Part shown: one piece after another, positions 45,210-56,626 of the stretch
Layout of the letters: every line of letters starts with the position of its first letter
Position numbering within the stretch: the first letter of the stretch is position 1
DNA from: Viola odorata
Lineage: Eukaryota > Streptophyta > Magnoliopsida > Malpighiales > Violaceae
Length of the DNA stretch: 64,000 nt
Direction: 5' to 3'
NCBI GenBank assembly: GCA_963691705.1
Contig: OY829538.1
Location: forward strand, 45,969,151 to 46,033,150
Position numbers and translations under genes: made by a program
Notes under the pieces: model-generated
The model's database searches: none
What the model saw: the letters and a program-made list of their open reading frames with translations, nothing else
Told to the model about the DNA's origin: nothing

Positions 45210-46208
45210 TGATACGATCGCATCGCGTACTCGAAGCCGACGCCAAAATATCGTGGCGCTTATGCTCCAAAATTTACATCGCGAAAAGGCTCGCCCAAAG
45301 TCCAAGGACCATTGGAGTCTATGTATACAAACACAAGGACCAAAGGAATATGTTGGGGAAGGACAACCAGCCCAAACCCAACAGCAGCAAAACAGGCCTG
45401 CTCGCCCAGCCCAAACCCAACAGCAGCAAAACAGGCCTGCTCGCCCAGCCCAACGCACGCGACCCATCGTTGCGCCCAGCAAGCAGCAGCCCGCACTCCA
45501 TTTCCAAAGCGACGTCGTCCCGCTCCCAACACCTTCGCCTGCACGACGCGTCCCACGCTCCGCACGTCCCAGCTGTCCACACTGCCCCGCACGTCCAAGC
45601 CCACACTCCGGCCCACGATCAGCAAGGCCTGCGCATGACCAGCACGCACGACCGCGTCCCGCTATCACTCGCCCACGCTACCAACGCCGAACGTGTAGGA
45701 ATTAATTCCTTAATTCAAGGCTGGATTTTCAGCTATAAATAGGCACTTTCATTTCCATTAGAGGGCGCTTTTTGATCATTGATAAACACTCAATCTTGAA
45801 GCCAATTTTAGTTTAATTAATTCTTGTAATTTCTTGCTTTCTTTCCCTAAATTTCTTGTAAACTTTCGATCTTAAGCTAGCAAATTCATTGCAAGTTTAA
45901 GTTCGATATTTCAAGTATATTCAATATAGAAAGGTTGCTCGTTCTTCGTTAACGAGAGGGTTTTCTTGAATTTACTTGTTCATATTATCATCCATATTTC
46001 ACTTCTAAAATTCCCGATTCAAGAACCATTAATCTTGAATTAAAATTCCCTTATTTTTCCATACACCTTTCTAAAATTCATACATCTTTCCATTACAAAT
46101 TACCACTGCGCCTAACTCCTGAAGTCATCAATCCTTCATCCATCAATCATCCGAGCCATCCCCAATCGAGACTAGTTCCTTGCAATTCAACATCGAAGGA
46201 TCCTAACA
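45210..46208 (+). repeat. 5' LTR of a Ty3/gypsy (chromovirus-like) element
   Basis: 999 bp, TG...CA, ending GGATCCTAACA, with CTATAAATAGG near 45731 and a primer-binding site just after. The right end is confirmed by an inverted copy at 54835. The left end is inferred: the first bases read in frame as ...DTIASRTRSRR, the kind of Arg-rich Pol tail that in CRM-type chromoviruses overlaps the LTR start. A 39-bp repeat (13 codons, Gln/Arg/Pro) occurs in tandem at 45368-45445. The internal region is lost after ~120 bp. Confidence 0.65.
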
Positions 46209-46210
46209 CG

Positions 46211-46222
46211 TGGTAGCGGAGC
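46211..46222 (+). other. Degenerate primer-binding site
   Basis: TGGTAGCGGAGC resembles the initiator-Met type TGGTATCAGAGC (three mismatches), 2 nt after the LTR end. Confidence 0.55.
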
Positions 46223-46329
46223 TCGGCTGTCTCGAAGGTTGGTAAACGTTAAATTCGCAAATTAATTCCTTTTTCCATTTTTCCGAATTCATTACTCTAT
46301 TTCTGGCATTCTTAAGGAGGCACCTCACC

Positions 46330-47495
46330 TAGACCTGTCAAAAAGTCCCGTGGACCCGCGACCCGTCCCGAGACCCGGGAATTCGGGCGGGGTCGGGTCT
46401 AAAAAACAATCCCGAAAATTTTCGGGACCGGGTGACCCGGTCCCGAAAATTTTCGGGACAGCCGGGTCTACGGGTCTGACCCGAGACCCGACAACAACCT
46501 TTCCTAAAAAAAAAATTAAAAAAAAATCCTAAGTTTCTATTTTCTAATATGCTATTGCTAAGTTAGGGGAGGTGGATTTGGTAAGAAGTGATGGTGTCAT
46601 TTAATTGCATGAAAATCAAGGAATTGAATTGAATGACAATTATTACCTGCCATTTTCCAATTCAATTCAATTCAATTTCCCGTAATGGAAGAAGAGTGGT
46701 AATACCGTAATGGAATGGGTTAGGGGAGGTGGATTTGGTAAGAAGTGATGGTGTCATTTAATTGCATGAAAATCAAGGAATTGAATTGAATGACAATTAT
46801 TACCTGCCATTTCCCAATTCAATTCAATTCAATTTCCCAATTCAATTTAATTCTTTGATTTTCATGCAATTATTAAATGCACTCTTCCTTTTTTTTTTTA
46901 AACTGACATGTATATTTAGTATATTTATTATTTTAATTATTTTAATTTGGTTATTTTCAATTGAATAACGGTCACAAGGGAGCTTTAATAATGAACAAAA
47001 GAAGAAAGTGGCTAATGTCATTTATGCATAATGCATGAATGATATTTCTTACATTTGACTCATTTTTTAAATTAAATTTGATTGATTTTTAAATTAAATT
47101 TGATTGATTTTAATTTTTAATGTTTGATTGATTTTTTATTTTTTTAAAGCATTGATTGTCATAATTTATAGTAATTAATTAACTAAATAAGCATTAGTTT
47201 AAATTTTAACGAAAGGACCTAATTGAAAATTGATGATTACGAAATAAGGAGGACTTAATTGAAAACTCATAATTAAAAAGGATCAAATTGAATTTAAAAA
47301 AAAATTAAAAAAAAATAAAAATCGCCGGGCCGGGTCGGGTCCAGTCCCGGACCCGAGCCATTTACCCGGGCCGGGACCGGGACCAATTTTTGGTCCCGTA
47401 TTTCTTCCGGGCCGGGTCCTGTCCCGGCCCGATTTTTCACGGGTCTTCAAGGTCCCGGGTCGGGTCCGACCCGCAGACCCAGATTGACAGGTCTA
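46330..47495. mobile_element. Non-autonomous hAT-like element 2
   Basis: 1166 bp, ends TAGACCTGTCAA / TTGACAGGTCTA, 8-bp duplication ACCTCACC at 46322-46329 and 47496-47503. Subterminal regions are dense in GACCCG/CGGGTC. Inside, ~125 bp is directly repeated 157 bp apart (from 46562 and 46719). There is no transposase. Confidence 0.88.
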
Positions 47496-47503
47496 ACCTC
47501 ACC

Positions 47504-50138
47504 CCTACGCTGGGGGAGCCAACCGTACCCGAACTGTCCACCGCCACCTCATTCACCCAGCCATGCAGCAAATCCAAAACCTAAGCACCACCCCCATCCG
47601 AGCCCAAGTTAGCACCCCCGTCCAAACTCGAGTTGCCACTACTCAAAGTTGGGATGATCTCTTCTGGGTCTGATTCCGTATCTGATTCTGTAGTAATAGC
47701 CTCAACCACCGCAACCAGTTCACCTCAGATCTCTGCCCAAGACTGCTCTCATTGCGGATGAAGGCCTCATCCTCTACATCCCTACAATCCAACCCTAGGC
47801 TCGCACCACTACTCAACCCACTAGCAGTTTCCCTTTTCTCCTCAACCAACCCACCAACTAGCCCAGCAAACCCACACCTAAAGGTCGGGCCACCAGTTGG
47901 AGACCTGTCTGCAAGCGGCCCAACAAGATCCAATCCCCAGCGAAGTCTGACCTCTCAGTCCGGCAGCCAGGCCCACATCCCCACTCAACCTAACCTCTAC
48001 CAACCCAATCCTCAAATCCAGTCCTCTATTCATCCCACCACCAACACCCCATATGCCCAGCCCAACAGGAACAAAACCAAGCCCAGTACCCAACACCGCT
48101 CCCGGCCCACCAATAGGAGCAGAACCATGCTCAGTATCCAACCTCAATCCTAAACCACCCACTCCCACAATATTTCCCCCAAAATCTCTCAAAGAAGTAA
48201 CCAAAATATTTTCCAAATTTGCAAACAAATTCTCACTCTCCCTACTACCCATTTTATTCTCCAGATTTTCCTTAACCACTATGTTCTTGAAACTTTCCAC
48301 TAACTTATCCATAACTGATTTGCCCCCATTAACTCTATCCTCCTCTTCCATTGCCACAGTCTCACCTAGGGGTGTCAAAACGGGACCAGACCCGAGGTTT
48401 CGGGTCGGGTCTGGGATCAATTTTTGTCCCGTTTTGGGTCGGGACCGGGTCTAGTCCCTACTCGAAAATATTCGGGTCTGTCCGGGTCGGACCCGACGGG
48501 TCTCGTGTCTGACCCTGCCAAATTAAAAAAAAAACCCTAGCTTCAAGCCCAAACAGTCTTCTTTGTTCTTCTTCCTCCTCCACCCGCCACCACAAATCCC
48601 AACCCATAACCATAATCCAAACCACCATACCACCACCTCCATCCCTTACTGCAAACCCACACAAACGCAACCCAAACCAACACAACTAGTCCAAACCACA
48701 CAAACCCATCATTATCTCTCCCGATCTGCTCGCATCATCACCGTCGCCGGCAATCAAAAATCAAAACCCGCTGCCACAGTCACACAATCATCACAGTCGA
48801 ACCCTCACAAACCCCAATCTCGGATCTCTCCCTCTCGTTTTATTGGAACAAAAGATAAGGAAGAAAACAGGAAAGAAAAAGAAAAGAGAGCATAGAAAGG
48901 AAAGAAAAGAGGGCATAGAAAGGAAAAAATAGAAAAAAGAAGAAAGATTCAATTGAGGAAAGAAATATTCTGGAAAGAAGAAAAGAAAGGAAAGAAGAAA
49001 AAGGAGAGAGGAGGAAAGAAATGTTCTAGAAAGAAGAAAAGAAAGGAATGAAGAAAAAGGAGAGAGGGGTTGGGCCGGAAAAAAAAAAGAAAAAAAGAAG
49101 AAGTAGAGTTCGGGTCTGGTCCCGGACCTGGACCCGTCGGGCCGGGACCGGGACCAGAAATTAGTCCCGTTTTTAGTCGGGACCAGGTCTGGTCCCGACC
49201 CGGATGTCTTCAGGTCTAGTCGGGTCCGGGTTGGGTCCGGCCCACAGACCCGTTTTGACACCCCTAGTCTCACCCCCTACCGAATCTGACCGCCGATCAT
49301 CTGAACTAACTTACAAGGTTGATTGATCCACCCTAAAATTGGTCCTAAAAGGTGTCTGCCTGTGCTAAATGCAAGGGCTATCAGCGCAAACTGACTACTA
49401 TCCACATCACGACCACGTTGAACCTCTAGCCACACAACCGGTCTGCCCCAGCTCGTACCAAACCTACCTCGACCTCTATCACGCAACACCATAGAGGGTA
49501 AATCAAAGCCCTCAAACCCCTAGGGTCATGTAAAAAATGCTCCTGGCAGTGCTGATGAATGTGACCCAGCCGACCGCAATAATAGCAATAATTTGGTAGC
49601 TTTCATATATAATTGCAACCGACACCTCTCTTCCCCTATGGCCCGGAACCTTGACTTCCTTAGTTAATGAGTGTTCCACCTCTAGAAGGACACGAAAAGT
49701 GACCCACCTCAATAGAGATTTCAACTCAACCTTCTCCACTTCAATAAACAAGCCTACCTGATTTCGAATATACTCAACTAATTCCCTAGTATGTTAGTTA
49801 ATAGGCAAATCATAAGCACGTACCAAAAACATTATGTGAGACATACCAACTGCTAGAAGTTGCTCATCACCGGTGACCTTCTTCATAATAACCGAGTGTT
49901 TGTAAAAGAACCAAGGTTCCCTTGCCATGATCATATTACGATCATGCTCGAGCGAGAACTGAAATAGAATCAGGTTCGAGTCCAACCCAGCCATCTCAAA
50001 ATCGCCATGAGTAACCCAAAGAGTACGCATCTTCTTCAGGAAAGTCGCCGCATTCATCGACTTTTTACCAAAGACCTTGCACAACAAAAGGATATGTTCC
50101 CCTTCGGTCCCAACGCCTGAAACCTGAACCGAACCCAC
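47504..50138 (-). pseudogene. LINE ORF1 remnant (DUF4283 plus CCHC knuckle), broken by hAT-like element 3
   Basis: On the minus strand 50138-49794 encodes a DUF4283-like domain (NAATFLKKMRTLW...FQFSLEHDRNMIMAREPWFF), typical of the RNA-binding ORF1 of plant L1-type LINEs. Further on, at about 49550-49600, the codons spell CYYCGRLGHIHQHC, a perfect CX2CX4HX4C zinc knuckle, but in a different frame, so at least one frameshift has occurred. Downstream Gly/Glu-rich linker sequence resumes after the 900-bp hAT-like element and fades by about 47640. No reverse transcriptase follows on this strand. It is a dead fragment; the left edge is not resolved. Confidence 0.65.
48367..49266. mobile_element. 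Non-autonomous hAT-like element 3
   Basis: 900 bp, ends TAGGGGTGTCAAAACGGG / CCCGTTTTGACACCCCTA, 8-bp duplication GTCTCACC at 48359-48366 and 49267-49274. Subterminal GGGTC/GACCC repeats are as in element 2. A purine-rich GAAAGAAAAG tract (48850-49095) fills part of the interior. There is no transposase. Confidence 0.9.
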
Positions 50139-50940
50139 CCCCGACTCGACTCCCCCCTCTCTATGTTCCTAAATCTATCCCCCCAGTCGTGATCATAGGT
50201 AAAATAAAGAATTTTCTCTTAAGGTAGTAGTAAATAAACCAAAAATAAAGTTTTTCCCAAACAGAAAGCATGAAAAAGCTATTGCACAAGCTAGGAATAT
50301 GTACCATGATATTAAAGGAAGTGTTGCAGACGAGGAAAGCAAATCCTAGTTATTGTGTAAATAGGAGAAGTCGACTATTGGCCAAAATTAAGAAGTTTGC
50401 GGCAAACAAACAATTTCAAATAGGAGATTTAGTGTAATTAAAATTGTGCACCACCAGATAAGGAGAAGAATTTAAAATTGAAACAAGATAAAAAGAAAGA
50501 GATAATAACTCACAATAAGCGAGATGATCTGAAGAGAAGACCCAGCAATTAGCAAACGAGAGAGCCTCGTACAGAGCTTTTTTCCTAAGTTTTTTGTTCT
50601 TATGCACAAACATTATTGGATGCAATATTTATTGTTAAAATGTATCAATTGTTAAAAAAAAGTTTAAAAAATGCATTGATATGTTACATTAATTTCTTAA
50701 ACAATTTCTTTTCTAAAAATATATATTTATTGATATTAATAATGCATCATGTAACAATAGTGTATCAAAATATTTATTTCCAGTTAAAACTCACATTGTT
50801 TTTATGGTCATTTTATCTCTCATGAAACAATTTTAACAACCGTTTTAACCAAACAGTTTTCTTCTCACAATTCACTTTTGAAAATTATTTATCAAACAAC
50901 TCAATGTGTTTTTTTAAAGTAATTTTATACCTAACACTTT
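50139..50940. other. AT-rich DNA, nothing recognised
   Basis: No coding pattern or repeat edge is visible between the LINE ORF1 remnant and the LINE RT tail. Confidence 0.4.
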
Positions 50941-51049
50941 CTACCCACAACAAAAGAAGTTTTAACCACAATGCCAAACAAGGCTTATATGGGTCGCCAA
51001 TACCTCTAGTGACTTTTCTGTGGCATCAACAAACATATCAGCTCCTTAA

Positions 51050-51800
51050 CCATCTGAGTAATGCTTTGTCGTCTTCGGTTTGGAAAAGCTGCTGGGAGTG
51101 GAAGGACCACAACACATTTGTTCATCCCTTTGGTTGTGCGCACACAAAAAGTTACTCACTAATGAGGAGAGGTACCATAGAAAAATTACCGAATCGCCAA
51201 TGTGCAAGATTTGCAAGCAGGAGGAGGAGTCTCTCTTACATGTTCTTAAGGATTGTCCCCATGCTTCAATGATTTGGAGTAGTATCCTTGATCCTATTGA
51301 AGTGAACAACTTCTTTGAGCTTCCTTTCAATCAATGGTTCCAATCCGATCTCGCCGAAAGTTTTCTTAGTAACAAGGCTTTTGATTGGACCCTAATATTT
51401 GGTTATGCTTGTGGTCTATTTAGAGATGGCAAAATGATGTAGTCTTTAATGGAAATCATATCCCCTTATCGACTAAGCTAGCAAGTATATGGGCTAATGT
51501 AGCTAACTATCATCATGCAGTGAAAACCTTGCAAGAATTACAACCTATGTTAAATAAAGTGCAACTTGATGTGTCTTGGTAGGCTCCAGTGGAAGATTAG
51601 GTGGCAGTAAACTTTGATGGTGCGTTAAGACATAGTTCTCTCTGCTCGGCGACGGGAGGGGTATACCGAGACAGTAGGGGGAACTGACTTGGTTCTTAGC
51701 TTCCTTAGGGAATTGCAATGCTTTTAAAGTTGAATTGCGTGGGAGTTTATCTCTGCTTAAAAGAAGCTTGGACTAGTTGGCGAGAGTTCTTTCTAGGTTG
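51050..51800 (+). pseudogene. LINE ORF2 C-terminal remnant (zinc-binding region and RNase H)
   Basis: The frame over 51080-51442 has the zf-RVT pattern of plant LINE reverse transcriptases: a Trp-rich start, KLLTNEERYHRK, CKICKQEEESLLHVLKDC, then IW. After several stops, 51600-51640 spells VAVNFDGAL, the start of the RNase H-like domain that ends many plant LINE ORF2s. Frame changes and stops make it a pseudogene. The catalytic RT core is absent. Confidence 0.6.
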
Positions 51801-51949
51801 ATAATAAAAGTGTTTTATTTAGGTTATAACTTTTGACATTCCAACTCAGCCGATATATAAGTTATTGATTGATTCGATTCGTAATCTTCTTCATCTTCCT
51901 TGAATCATTGAACTGATGTATACTTACTGATTACACTGCATTTCATCAT

Positions 51950-53462
51950 GTTCTATTGTCCTTTTACTTGTTATTATGGGCAGTAAAACTACTGATTTAC
52001 CCTTGTATTTTCCATATCTTTGCAGAACTGGTCTGGAGGCAAATTATTGGAGATTCGATTAATGAAGAGCTGGAGCTGATTTCCTGAGTCTTGGCCTGGA
52101 TCTAGGCCTAGACATATTAGCATCTGAAGCAGCGCGCACCAAAATCGTCTTGGCCAAGACTGCGGCCAAGACACCTTCACGATAAAGACAGTAGTGCGGA
52201 TCGTTTGGACAGCTTCCCACATTGGGCTTTGCAGCTGGCAAGTCACAGCTGTCCCGCATATCTAGAGGGATCTTAAGCATATCTCTTGAAGAATCCCGCA
52301 TGGGATCTCCCTCTTTTTTATTGCGATTTACTTTCCATTGTTAGAACAATTTATTATAGCTATCTTTTAGAGATTTTCTAGGAATTAGAGTTGGAGTAGG
52401 ACAGAGGGTTTTAGGGCTATTTAGCCGAATATTGTTCACCTCTGTCCGGGGATCCCAACACACACGATTGTTCGGAACCTTTCTTCTATTTTCTCCTTCT
52501 TTGCTATCAATAACAATTTGCTCTGAGATTTATTTCTCGGATTCAGTTTATGCAATATATATTTTTATATTTTTATCTATGAGTATGAGTAACTAAAACA
52601 CCCATTCTTGGTAAGGGTTGATGAGCTGAAGTTCTTATGCGTTCGTGAGATCAATTCGTACTTAATAATCTCTTCTCTTGTATTTATTTATTTCTTGAAC
52701 TTAATCCATCGCTTACTCACTAGAGACAAGGTTTGATCATCCTTGTACTCTAGTAGAGAAGAGTTGCAGCCGGTCTAGAAGGAAAGGGAGCACCCGTCGG
52801 CTAGACAAAGTAGGTGACTAGTCTCGCGCCAGACTAGAAGAAATAAGTGATCTAGGTCAAGACCAGATTGACAACCTAGGGTTTCCACAGGGAAACACCT
52901 TGACCTAGGTACTGTCTTCGCCTGTACCATTGAGGAAGCGAACAACCATTCAAGACAGCAGTCAAACGGATAAACCCTTTAACCAGCAAGGTGTCCCTTG
53001 GCCAGGATTATCAGGAGAGGGAGTACCCGCCAGGTAATTTGAAGAGGAGGGAAGACAGGAGTGAACAGGAGTACCTCCACTCTATAGCAGTACTATGAAC
53101 TGAAGAGATGAATATCCTTGAGTCTATGATCGAAGCATAAGAACGCAAGCTCACACATCACCCTTACCTGGAATTCCCTTTTACCAACTTATTTCAATCT
53201 TGACCCCTGTCTTGGCCAAGACTTTGGCCAATACTACTTTGAACTATTTTTACCATATCCTGTTTTGTCTTTATTTTCAGAAATAACCAAAAGCAAATCC
53301 AGTGACGAGGAAGTCAAACCAAGAATTACATTTCCTAGAGGTCTCTGTGGACGATCCTCTTACCATCATCTACAAACTCTTATAGACAGTGATAAGTTAT
53401 ATTTCTATTCCCAATTCCATACCTATTTCACTATTATATTTGACGTGTTCGACGCGCGATCA
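51950..53462 (+). repeat. Athila-type 5' LTR (left edge unresolved)
   Basis: The right end is clear: ...GACGCGCGATCA at 53462 followed by AATTTT and an Athila-type primer site. The sequence back to about 51.95 kb looks like a single long LTR; Athila LTRs are typically over 1 kb. CTTGGCCAAGAC-type palindromes recur near 52150 and 53205. I could not fix the TG start. Confidence 0.55.
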
Positions 53463-53469
53463 AATTTTA

Positions 53470-53486
53470 GCGCCGTTGCCGGGGAC
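53470..53486 (+). other. Athila primer-binding site
   Basis: GCGCCGTTGCCGGGGAC, 7 nt after the LTR end. This is the highly conserved Athila priming sequence (usually TGGCGCCGTTGCCGGGGA; the leading TG is TA here). Confidence 0.85.
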
Positions 53487-53531
53487 CTCTAATGGTATTT
53501 GTAGTTTTTGTTTTATTTTTGTTTTTGATAG

Positions 53532-54834
53532 TTGATGATCATGTCCTCTTGCAGAGAAGAAGATTTACTACCATACAATCCGAATCTCTCTAAGATCGAA
53601 GCACAACTCAGAAAGATAGCTAGAAAGAGGAAAACCCCAGAAGAAAGTGAATCGGAAACCTCTAGTTCCGAAACAGATCGCAGTCTTGACCACGATCTTT
53701 GCCTAGATTCAGACCAAGACGAACTCTTTGGTCTAGACATGGCAGAAAATCTACCAGAACCCACGATGAGGGAGATAAATAGAACAGCAGAGCAGGAAAC
53801 CTTCTCCTGTATAGCTTTGCCAACAGTGGCAAATGATTGGTCCATCAAGACCAATATGGTGGCCAACCTTCCTAGGTTTTATGGCCATTCGAATGAGAAC
53901 CCATTCAAGCACCTAAGGAACCTACATGTTCAGTGTGATATGATGAAGCCAGTTACTATGAATATGGAGAGAGCAAAGTTGAAAGCTTTTCCATGCTCTC
54001 TTGAGGGGGCTGCCCAAAATTGGTTCAACAGCCTACCTCACAACACGGTCAACACCTGGGCCGAGATGTCCACGTTATTCCTCAACAAATACTGGAATGC
54101 AACAAAAGCAGGAGCAGCTAGAAAGAATATGGTTGCCATCCAGCAGAGGAATAATGAAGGTTTAAGCGAATATCACCAACGGTTCAGAGAATTGCAAGAA
54201 GTTTGCCCTACTTATAGAGTTGCGGATCAGACCATGATCTAATATTTTTATGATGGAATGCTCTTACCTAGCAAAGAAAAAGTTGATGCAGCCGTAGGTG
54301 GAGCATTACAGGACTTGACAGTCACAAAAGCCAAACTTCTACTTCAGACCATGGCAGACAATAGCCAAAATAATACCATTTCTGACAGAACTCCTATCCC
54401 TTCTAGTCTTTGTTCTATTGATGTTGAGCAAAAATTAGCGGAATTAACTGATATGGTTAAAACCATTTCTGTCAATATTTCAGGTACCATGACCACAGGA
54501 AACTCAAATCAGGAGCAAGTAGCATCAATTTGTGGAATCTGCCAGCAACAAGATCATCAGACCAATAACTGTTACATGGTACAACATCCTGAAGATGTAG
54601 CACAAGTAAATGCGGTCTATGGACAAAATCAAGGGAGTATGCAGAATTTCCCTCAAGGAAGCAATCAGTATTCATGGAGAGGCCATCCGAATTTTAGATG
54701 GAGAGACCCAGTCCCTCCCAATCAGAATCCAAATCAGAATATGCCCCAGCAACATCCTGGCCAACCTCCCGTTAACTTTCAACATTTCATACCTCGTCCT
54801 TCAAACCTTAATCCTGGCCAACCTCCTGGCCAAG
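53532..54834 (+). pseudogene. Athila-type gag, one nonsense mutation, 3' truncated
   Basis: One frame from ATG 53532 encodes a Gag: an acidic N-terminus, then LPRFYGHSNENPFKHLRNL, AAQNWFNSLP, FLNKYW and EYHQRFRELQEVCP (the retrotransposon Gag domain, roughly residues 110-230), and a CGICQQQDHQTNNC zinc knuckle (CX2CX4HX4C, near 54536-54577). A TAA at 54240-54242 interrupts it; the frame continues on both sides, so a CAA-to-TAA change is likely. At 54835 the gene is cut by an unrelated inverted LTR. Protease and pol are missing. Confidence 0.8.
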
Positions 54835-55190
54835 TGTTAGGATCCTTCGGTGCTACTTGGAGTAAGGAACTAGTCTCGATTGTGGATGGTCCGATTGATG
54901 AAGGATGAAGGTGTTTTTGACGGAAGGGATGATGTTCGAAAATATGGGCAGCGGATAAAGTTGTAATGGAGATATGTAGGATTTTTAGAAATGGTCTTAT
55001 GGAATTTTGTGATGATTTAATTCAAGATAAATGGTTCTTGAATCGGGAATTTTAGAAGTGAAAGATGGAATTTTAAATGGACAAGTATATTCGAGAAAAC
55101 CCTCTCGTTAACGAAGAACGAGCAACCTTTCTATATTGAATAACTTGAAAGATCGAACTCAAACTTGCAATGAAAATGCTAGTTTGAACC
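54835..55190 (-). repeat. Inverted, truncated LTR of the 45.2-kb family
   Basis: Starting TGTTAGGATCCTTCG, this is the reverse complement of the last ~350 bp of the LTR at 45210-46208, diverged but colinear (shared TTCTTGAATCGGGAATTTTA and CTCTCGTTAACGAAGAACGA). It breaks off just before the Tat2 LTR begins at 55202. Confidence 0.8.
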
Positions 55191-55201
55191 CGATATGATT
55201 A

Positions 55202-55716
55202 TGATAATAATTTGTCTTCTGTCGAAGGATGTATGGCGGAGCAGCTCTTCTCAGATCAGTGTGCGCGACGGTCCACGGTACCTGCAATGCGCCGGAGGGG
55301 GTCTCCGGCGGAAACACTCCGATGCTTAAGTCAGTAGGTGTACTGAAATTGGCAGAGTTTTGGCTAGTCAAGTCCGCTTACCTGCCTCCTTTGTGGGGGA
55401 GGTATTTATAGAAGAAAGGGGGCGTTCCCGCCCGAGTAAACGGGTACGGAGCTATCGCTCGCGTTAGGGTCTGTGGTTCGCCCTTATCATGATACGCTAC
55501 CTTGGCGGTAGGTGTTTTAGGTAGATATTGCCGCGGTAGGATAGTGGCCGGAGCGTTAATCCTGACGAATGGTTTCCTCTGGGGGTGAGATAACTCCTTG
55601 AGCCAAGCAGGAGGTCCGTGAAGGGAGCCGGTAGGGCCCGTTAGCCTCTATAGCGTTAGCCTTTGGGGAAGGTAGCAATCTTGTCCCTACCGTGGTGGTG
55701 TGAAACAGTGGCTATG
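55202..55716 (-). repeat. Tat2 3' LTR (interrupted)
   Basis: Read on the minus strand it ends TTATCA and shares with the Tat1 LTR the CTGACTTAAGCATCGGAGTG block, the CGCCGGAG hairpin (55290-55310) and a TATAAATA box (55403-55410). Elsewhere it has diverged strongly. CRM1 sits ~21 bp from its 5' end. Confidence 0.8.
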
Positions 55717-56626
55717 TGATACGATCCTGGTTCCTTAGGATGTGTAGCACTAATTTTGATCTTTGTTCAAAGACGGATTTCCTGCGGAAATAGATAACTC
55801 GACAAGTACGAGCTTAGACCACTTAGCTAACCTGTGCTAAGAGCCCTAATCGATTTCAAGTCAAGGGTCTTGAATCGGGTTCTTAGGACTAGACTCAACA
55901 ATGTGAGAATCACACTAAGATAAACGACACAATAATACAATTCCAAGATTTACTTGTATACGACTCAAGTATTGCGGACTCAAGAAGAACAAGGTTCAAC
56001 CAACTTGAACAAGGGGCGGAGATTGAAGAGAATATCTCAATTTATCAAATAACAGCCAACCTAATAAGGAGGCAAAGTAGTTCCTTATATAGGTTACAAT
56101 CAAACCCTAAAAGCAAACCTAATAGGAATAGAAGTAGGACTTCTAAAATAGGAAGATAGCTTAACTAATTAAACTGTTTTAATTACCTAATTAAGCTTAA
56201 AGTAATTTAAAGTCAACAACTTAAATCTTCAGTCAACGCGCCAGCTTCTGGACACGCGAAACGGGCAGGAGCCGTTTTGAACAATCGGCACGCGCGACAG
56301 ATGAGTGAATCGGCAACGGCTGAGTGAAACGGGCAGATGCCGATTACGTGAGAACGGTCAGAGCCGTTTTGAACGAATCGGACAAGAGCCGTTTTGTGAC
56401 AAACGGTCAAGTGCCGTTTCTAGCAGAATCATCATCGGCTATTGTGAATGTAAGGAGATTCACAACTCTAGGGGTCTTCTCTCGAAGTGCAGCTTCCTCA
56501 CTTGACATCTCACATTCCAGCTCCTTGTGAATGAGAGATGACAATCGGTCTTGAAGCTTTCTTGCTCTGGCTCGAGTCATTGGACCAGCTGGTGGTAACG
56601 GTAGTTGGATGCGTGGATTCGCATCA
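55717..56626 (-). repeat. CRM1 3' LTR
   Basis: 910 bp on the minus strand from TGATGCGAATCC to ...GTATCA, directly after the purine tract GAAGGGGGGGAA. A TATA box (minus CCTATATAAGG) is at 56095-56102. U3 holds nine AACGG/CCGTT motifs. The left flank CTATG (55712-55716) should be one half of the target duplication; the other half is lost. Confidence 0.75.
56258..56421 (-). promoter_or_regulatory. AACGG motif cluster in CRM1 U3
   Basis: Nine copies of AACGG (either strand) in about 165 bp, several paired as AACGG-N6/7-CCGTT. AACGG is the core of the plant M-phase-specific activator site bound by three-repeat MYB factors. Its use here is inference. Confidence 0.5.

Noticed and set aside
45189..45705. 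Several overlapping 95-159-codon ORFs on both strands
   Set aside because: They arise from GC-rich, repeat-containing LTR sequence (39-bp tandem units) that stays open in many frames.
47752..48153. 133-codon plus-strand Pro/Ser/Thr-rich ORF
   Set aside because: The low-complexity composition is the complement of the Gly/Glu-rich LINE ORF1 linker on the minus strand.
48791..49273. 160-codon Phe/Leu/Ser-rich minus ORF, resembling membrane segments
   Set aside because: It is the translation of the GAAAGAAAAG purine tract inside hAT-like element 3.
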